From: JBKQHQ01 sp052148715
GTDB taxonomy: Bacteria > Pseudomonadota > Alphaproteobacteria > Rhizobiales > Xanthobacteraceae
DNA length: 64,000 bases
Assembly: GCA_052148715.1 (NCBI GenBank)
Contig: JBKQHQ010000111.1
Location: 1-64,000 of the forward strand
Reading direction: 5' to 3'
The position numbers and the translations under genes were made by a program. The notes under the pieces are model-generated. The model was not told the origin of the DNA, searched no databases, and worked only from the letters and a program-made list of their open reading frames with translations. Below are positions 61,523-64,000 of the stretch, in pieces. The first letter of the stretch is position 1. Every line of letters begins with the position of its first letter.

Positions 61523-62791
61523 TCACTCGTCCTTCTCGCCCGGCTCGTACAGTGCTTCGCGACCGATGCGGTCGACGCAGATCTCGGCGGTCCACGGCAG
61601 CATCAGCGAGCCGCAGCGGCTGTCGCGATAGATGCGCTCGAGCGGCAGGCTCTTGAGCATGGCTTGGCCGCCGCAGGTGCGCAGAGCCTTCACCGCGATG
61701 GCGTTGGCATTCTCCATCACGGTGTGCTGCGCGGCGTAGGCGCGCAGCACCTGCTCCTTGGTCGGGTTCGCGCAGGCCTCGGTGATCGCCTGGAACCAGA
61801 GCGCCTTGGTCTGCTCGAGTTGGATATGCATCTCGGCGACGGCGATCTGCTTGGTCGGATACATGCGCCGCTTTACTGGCGGCGTTCCGGGCGCCTCGCC
61901 GCGCAGATACCCCACCGCGAAGTCATAGGCTGCCTGAGCGAGGCCCATATAGGTCGGCGAGAGCGTCAGGAACATGTGCGGCCACCGGGTCGCGGCCTGA
62001 AAATAGACGCCGTGCGGCATCAGCATTTCCTGCTCAGGCACGAAGACGTCGTTGAACAAGAGCGTCCGCGAGACCGTCCCGCGCATGCCGAGTGGGTCCC
62101 AGTCGCCGACTACTGAGACGCCCGGCGCGTTCGCGGCAACCGCGAGGTACAAAGTGTTGCGGCGGCTCGCCGCCTCGCCTTGCGCGCGTTCGGTGCACAG
62201 GATGCCGTAGTAGTCCGCCGCGCCGGAGAGCGAGGCAAAAATCTTCTTGCCGTTGACCACGAAGCCGCCGTCGACCGGCCGTGCCTCGGTGCCGAACGCC
62301 ACCGTTCCGGCCGCCGCGGCACCGCCCTCGGAAAACGGCTGCGCATAGATCGCACCGTCATCGATGATCCGCCGGTAATGCTTGCGGCGGCGCTGCATGT
62401 GTGCGCTGCGCTCGGAGGCCTCCATCGGCAGATCGTCCGCCAACAGTCCCGACCACAGCGTCGAGCACACATGCATGTTCCACGACAGCGCGGTCGCGCC
62501 GCAGTAGCGGCCGAGCTCGGCGGCGGCGAGGCAATAGGTCTGAAAGTCGGCGCCGAGCCCGCCCTCCTCGCGCGGGATGCAGATCGCGAGCAGCCCTTCG
62601 CCGTGCATGTCGCGGAAATTCTCCAGCGGGAAGCTCGCCTCGCGGTCGTGCTTGGCGGCGCGCGGTGCGAGCACGCGCGCGCCGAACGCCTGGGCGCGGG
62701 CGATCAGCGACGCCTGCTGATCGGTGAGCCGGAAGGCGTCCGGCGCGAAGATCGGAGCAGCCCGATCGTGATCGTCGACGGCACGCGTCAT
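61523..62791 (-). CDS. Acyl-CoA dehydrogenase family protein
   Basis: 422 residues. FPLENFRDMHGEGLLAICIP, FAQ-type region YAQPFSEGGAAAAGTVAFGT, VNGKKIFASLSGAADYYGIL and the C-terminal AVKALRTCGGQAMLKSLPLE match the family, particularly the DszC/HpaB-like acyl-CoA dehydrogenase relatives that can act as monooxygenases. ATG 62791 overlaps the hydrolase stop (ATGA) and is preferred to a longer Arg-rich frame. The synthetase gene starts 1 base after its stop. The operon order suggests activation and oxidation of an acid. Confidence 0.9.
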   Translation of the reverse strand: MTRAVDDHDRAAPIFAPDAFRLTDQQASLIARAQAFGARVLAPRAAKHDREASFPLENFRDMHGEGLLAICIPREEGGLGADFQTYCLAAAELGRYCGATALSWNMHVCSTLWSGLLADDLPMEASERSAHMQRRRKHYRRIIDDGAIYAQPFSEGGAAAAGTVAFGTEARPVDGGFVVNGKKIFASLSGAADYYGILCTERAQGEAASRRNTLYLAVAANAPGVSVVGDWDPLGMRGTVSRTLLFNDVFVPEQEMLMPHGVYFQAATRWPHMFLTLSPTYMGLAQAAYDFAVGYLRGEAPGTPPVKRRMYPTKQIAVAEMHIQLEQTKALWFQAITEACANPTKEQVLRAYAAQHTVMENANAIAVKALRTCGGQAMLKSLPLERIYRDSRCGSLMLPWTAEICVDRIGREALYEPGEKDE

Positions 62792-63570
62792 CGGGTCGCC
62801 TCGACGGAAGCTGTCGGCGCGAGCACCTCGCGAAGGAAATCGAGGATTGCGGCATCGAAGGCGCCGGGCCCCTCGAGATTCAACAGATGGCCAAGGCCCG
62901 GCAGACAAACATACCGGGAGCCGGGAATTTTCGCCGCCATGCGCGCCATCGTGGCGGCGGGCGCGTTGCGGTCGTGCTCGGCGGCGAGACACAATACCGG
63001 CACCCGGATGTGCGGAAGGTTGGCGCGCTCGTCGAAACCGACGAGGCAGCGCACCGACGCGCGATAGGTCGAAACCGGAACGGCAGCCATGACATCGATG
63101 AAAAGGGCGCGCGCCGCGGGATCGGCGGCGGGGCCGATCATACCGTCGAAGGCGTCGTGCGCGATCTCGCGCATGGTCTTGCCCGCCTCCAGCGGCGCGA
63201 GCCGGTCGGCCACGAATTTGCGCTGAAAATCGCCGGCCGGATCGCCGAAGGCAGGACTGGTGGCGGCGAGCACGACGGCCCTATAGGCGTCGGGCCTGCG
63301 GCGCAACAGCGTCTGCGCGATCATACCGCCGAGCGAGTGCCCGACGAGGAACGGCTGCACGAGGCCAAGGCGCTCGACGTTGATCTCGACGTCTTGTGCG
63401 AGTCCCGCGAAATCGAGGACATCGACCGGCGGTCTCGCGCCATAGCCAGGAAGATCAAGCGCAACGGGACGAAACCCGGCGCGTCGAAAACTCTGCTCCT
63501 GAAGCGCCCAGCTGCGGGCCGCCCCGCCGATCCCGTGCAGAAAAACAACGGCCGTGCCGTTACCGCTCAT
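62788..63570 (-). CDS. Alpha/beta hydrolase
   Basis: 260 residues. The oxyanion region VVFLHGIGGAARSWALQEQS, nucleophile elbow GHSLGGMIAQTLLRR, the acid DRNAP region (LAAEHDRNAP) and the catalytic histidine in LPGLGHLLNLEGP form a complete triad. It resembles 3-oxoadipate enol-lactonase and meta-cleavage hydrolases (PcaD/MhpC-like). It is the first gene of a three-gene operon and suggests ring-cleavage-product hydrolysis before CoA activation. Confidence 0.9.
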   Translation of the reverse strand: MSGNGTAVVFLHGIGGAARSWALQEQSFRRAGFRPVALDLPGYGARPPVDVLDFAGLAQDVEINVERLGLVQPFLVGHSLGGMIAQTLLRRRPDAYRAVVLAATSPAFGDPAGDFQRKFVADRLAPLEAGKTMREIAHDAFDGMIGPAADPAARALFIDVMAAVPVSTYRASVRCLVGFDERANLPHIRVPVLCLAAEHDRNAPAATMARMAAKIPGSRYVCLPGLGHLLNLEGPGAFDAAILDFLREVLAPTASVEATR

Positions 63571-63715
63571 TAGCTATCCCGATCGGATGCCGTCTTGTGA
63601 CTAACTCGATCTTGATACCATAGGCCTGCGGCCGACGGAACGAAACCGTGTTAGTGTGCCCGCACAACGCGATTCCTGATTGACTTCCTGTAAAGCCCAA
63701 TCCGAGGAGATCAAC

Positions 63716-64000
63716 ATGATTGCTCGTAAACTTACCCTCGCTACGATCGCGGCAATACCATTTGCGCTTGCGGCCGTTGGTGGGGCTCAAGCCCGCACGA
63801 TCTATGACGGATCCTGGAACGTGGTCATCAACGGCCAAACCAGCGATTGCCAAGGCACTTTCAATTACGCGGTGCGAATAGCGGATGGGATCATCGGCTA
63901 TGGCGGCGGCGACGCTTCCTTGTACGGCCGCGTGGCCCCGAGCGGGGCCGTCCAGGTCCGCGTTGTCAGCGGCGGCCGCAGTGCGTCCGGCTCGGGGCGG
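63716..64000 (+). CDS. Secreted protein of unknown function, incomplete at the window edge
   Basis: The first 95 codons are present. MIARKLTLATIAAIPFALAA and a few residues to AQAR form a signal peptide. The mature part begins TIYDGSWNVVINGQTSDCQG and continues with Gly/Ser/Arg-rich strands (GIIGYGGGDASLYGRVAPSG). GAGGAGA lies 7 bases before ATG 63716. This pattern is common in small exported proteins of rhizobia with an unknown role. The end lies outside the window. Confidence 0.75.
   Translation, partial: MIARKLTLATIAAIPFALAAVGGAQARTIYDGSWNVVINGQTSDCQGTFNYAVRIADGIIGYGGGDASLYGRVAPSGAVQVRVVSGGRSASGSGR

Overview
The window is GC-rich chromosomal DNA from an alphaproteobacterium, most likely of the Hyphomicrobiales (Bradyrhizobium/Xanthobacteraceae-like). 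The evidence is a flagellar block with fliF-fliG-fliH-fliN-flbD and the CtrA inhibitor sciP, an alphaproteobacterial PmtA-type phospholipid methyltransferase, a DUF1127 protein, many REP/MITE-like palindromes, and several aromatic-catabolism genes. The genus is inferred; no rRNA is present.

Layout. 1-10.7 kb is an accessory region. A molybdenum hydroxylase large subunit (7805-10165) and a cupin gene (10190-10666) are followed, downstream of the gene, by degenerate copies of the hydroxylase 3' end (4476-4858, 2525-2806) and one internal piece (1799-1870). Between these lie small cargo units: antitoxins and toxin remnants, a secreted plus membrane protein pair, and a two-gene unit coding a putative HTH protein and a pentapeptide-repeat/FGE-like protein. 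10.9-11.7 kb has a GIY-YIG nuclease gene flanked by 56-bp direct repeats. 11.7-20.5 kb is a minus-strand flagellar block. 20.8-24.1 kb carries mnmA, pmtA and a FUSC membrane protein. 24.3-32 kb is a mixed accessory stretch (ModA-like binding protein, GFA protein, chromene-carboxylate isomerase-like protein, CmcJ/NvfI-like protein, MFS transporter, LysR regulator, thioesterase).

At 32.78 kb a tRNA-Met gene is followed immediately by a 5'-truncated type I secretion ABC gene and an intact hlyD-like gene. The last 94 bp of hlyD are repeated 2.6 kb downstream, enclosing AT-richer unknown genes. 38.6-48.9 kb is a catabolic region: a Bug/TctC binding protein, a VanA-type Rieske oxygenase, SDRs, a benzoylformate-decarboxylase-like enzyme, an acyl-CoA dehydrogenase, and a two-subunit ring-hydroxylating dioxygenase operon. 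50.7-55.6 kb encodes a branched-chain-type ABC importer with a fused LivM-LivG protein and a divergent binding protein. 56.1-63.6 kb has a secreted serine hydrolase, a NicX-like dioxygenase, and an operon of alpha/beta hydrolase, acyl-CoA dehydrogenase and acyl-CoA synthetase. The last gene runs off the edge.

Functionally, the right half reads as uptake and breakdown of aromatic or N-heterocyclic acids; the substrate is not determinable from sequence. The most unusual signals are structural: duplicated gene 3' ends bracketing accessory cargo at two unrelated loci, a palindromic element carried in frame inside an acyl-CoA synthetase gene, and a MITE whose terminal bases supply that same gene's stop codon.
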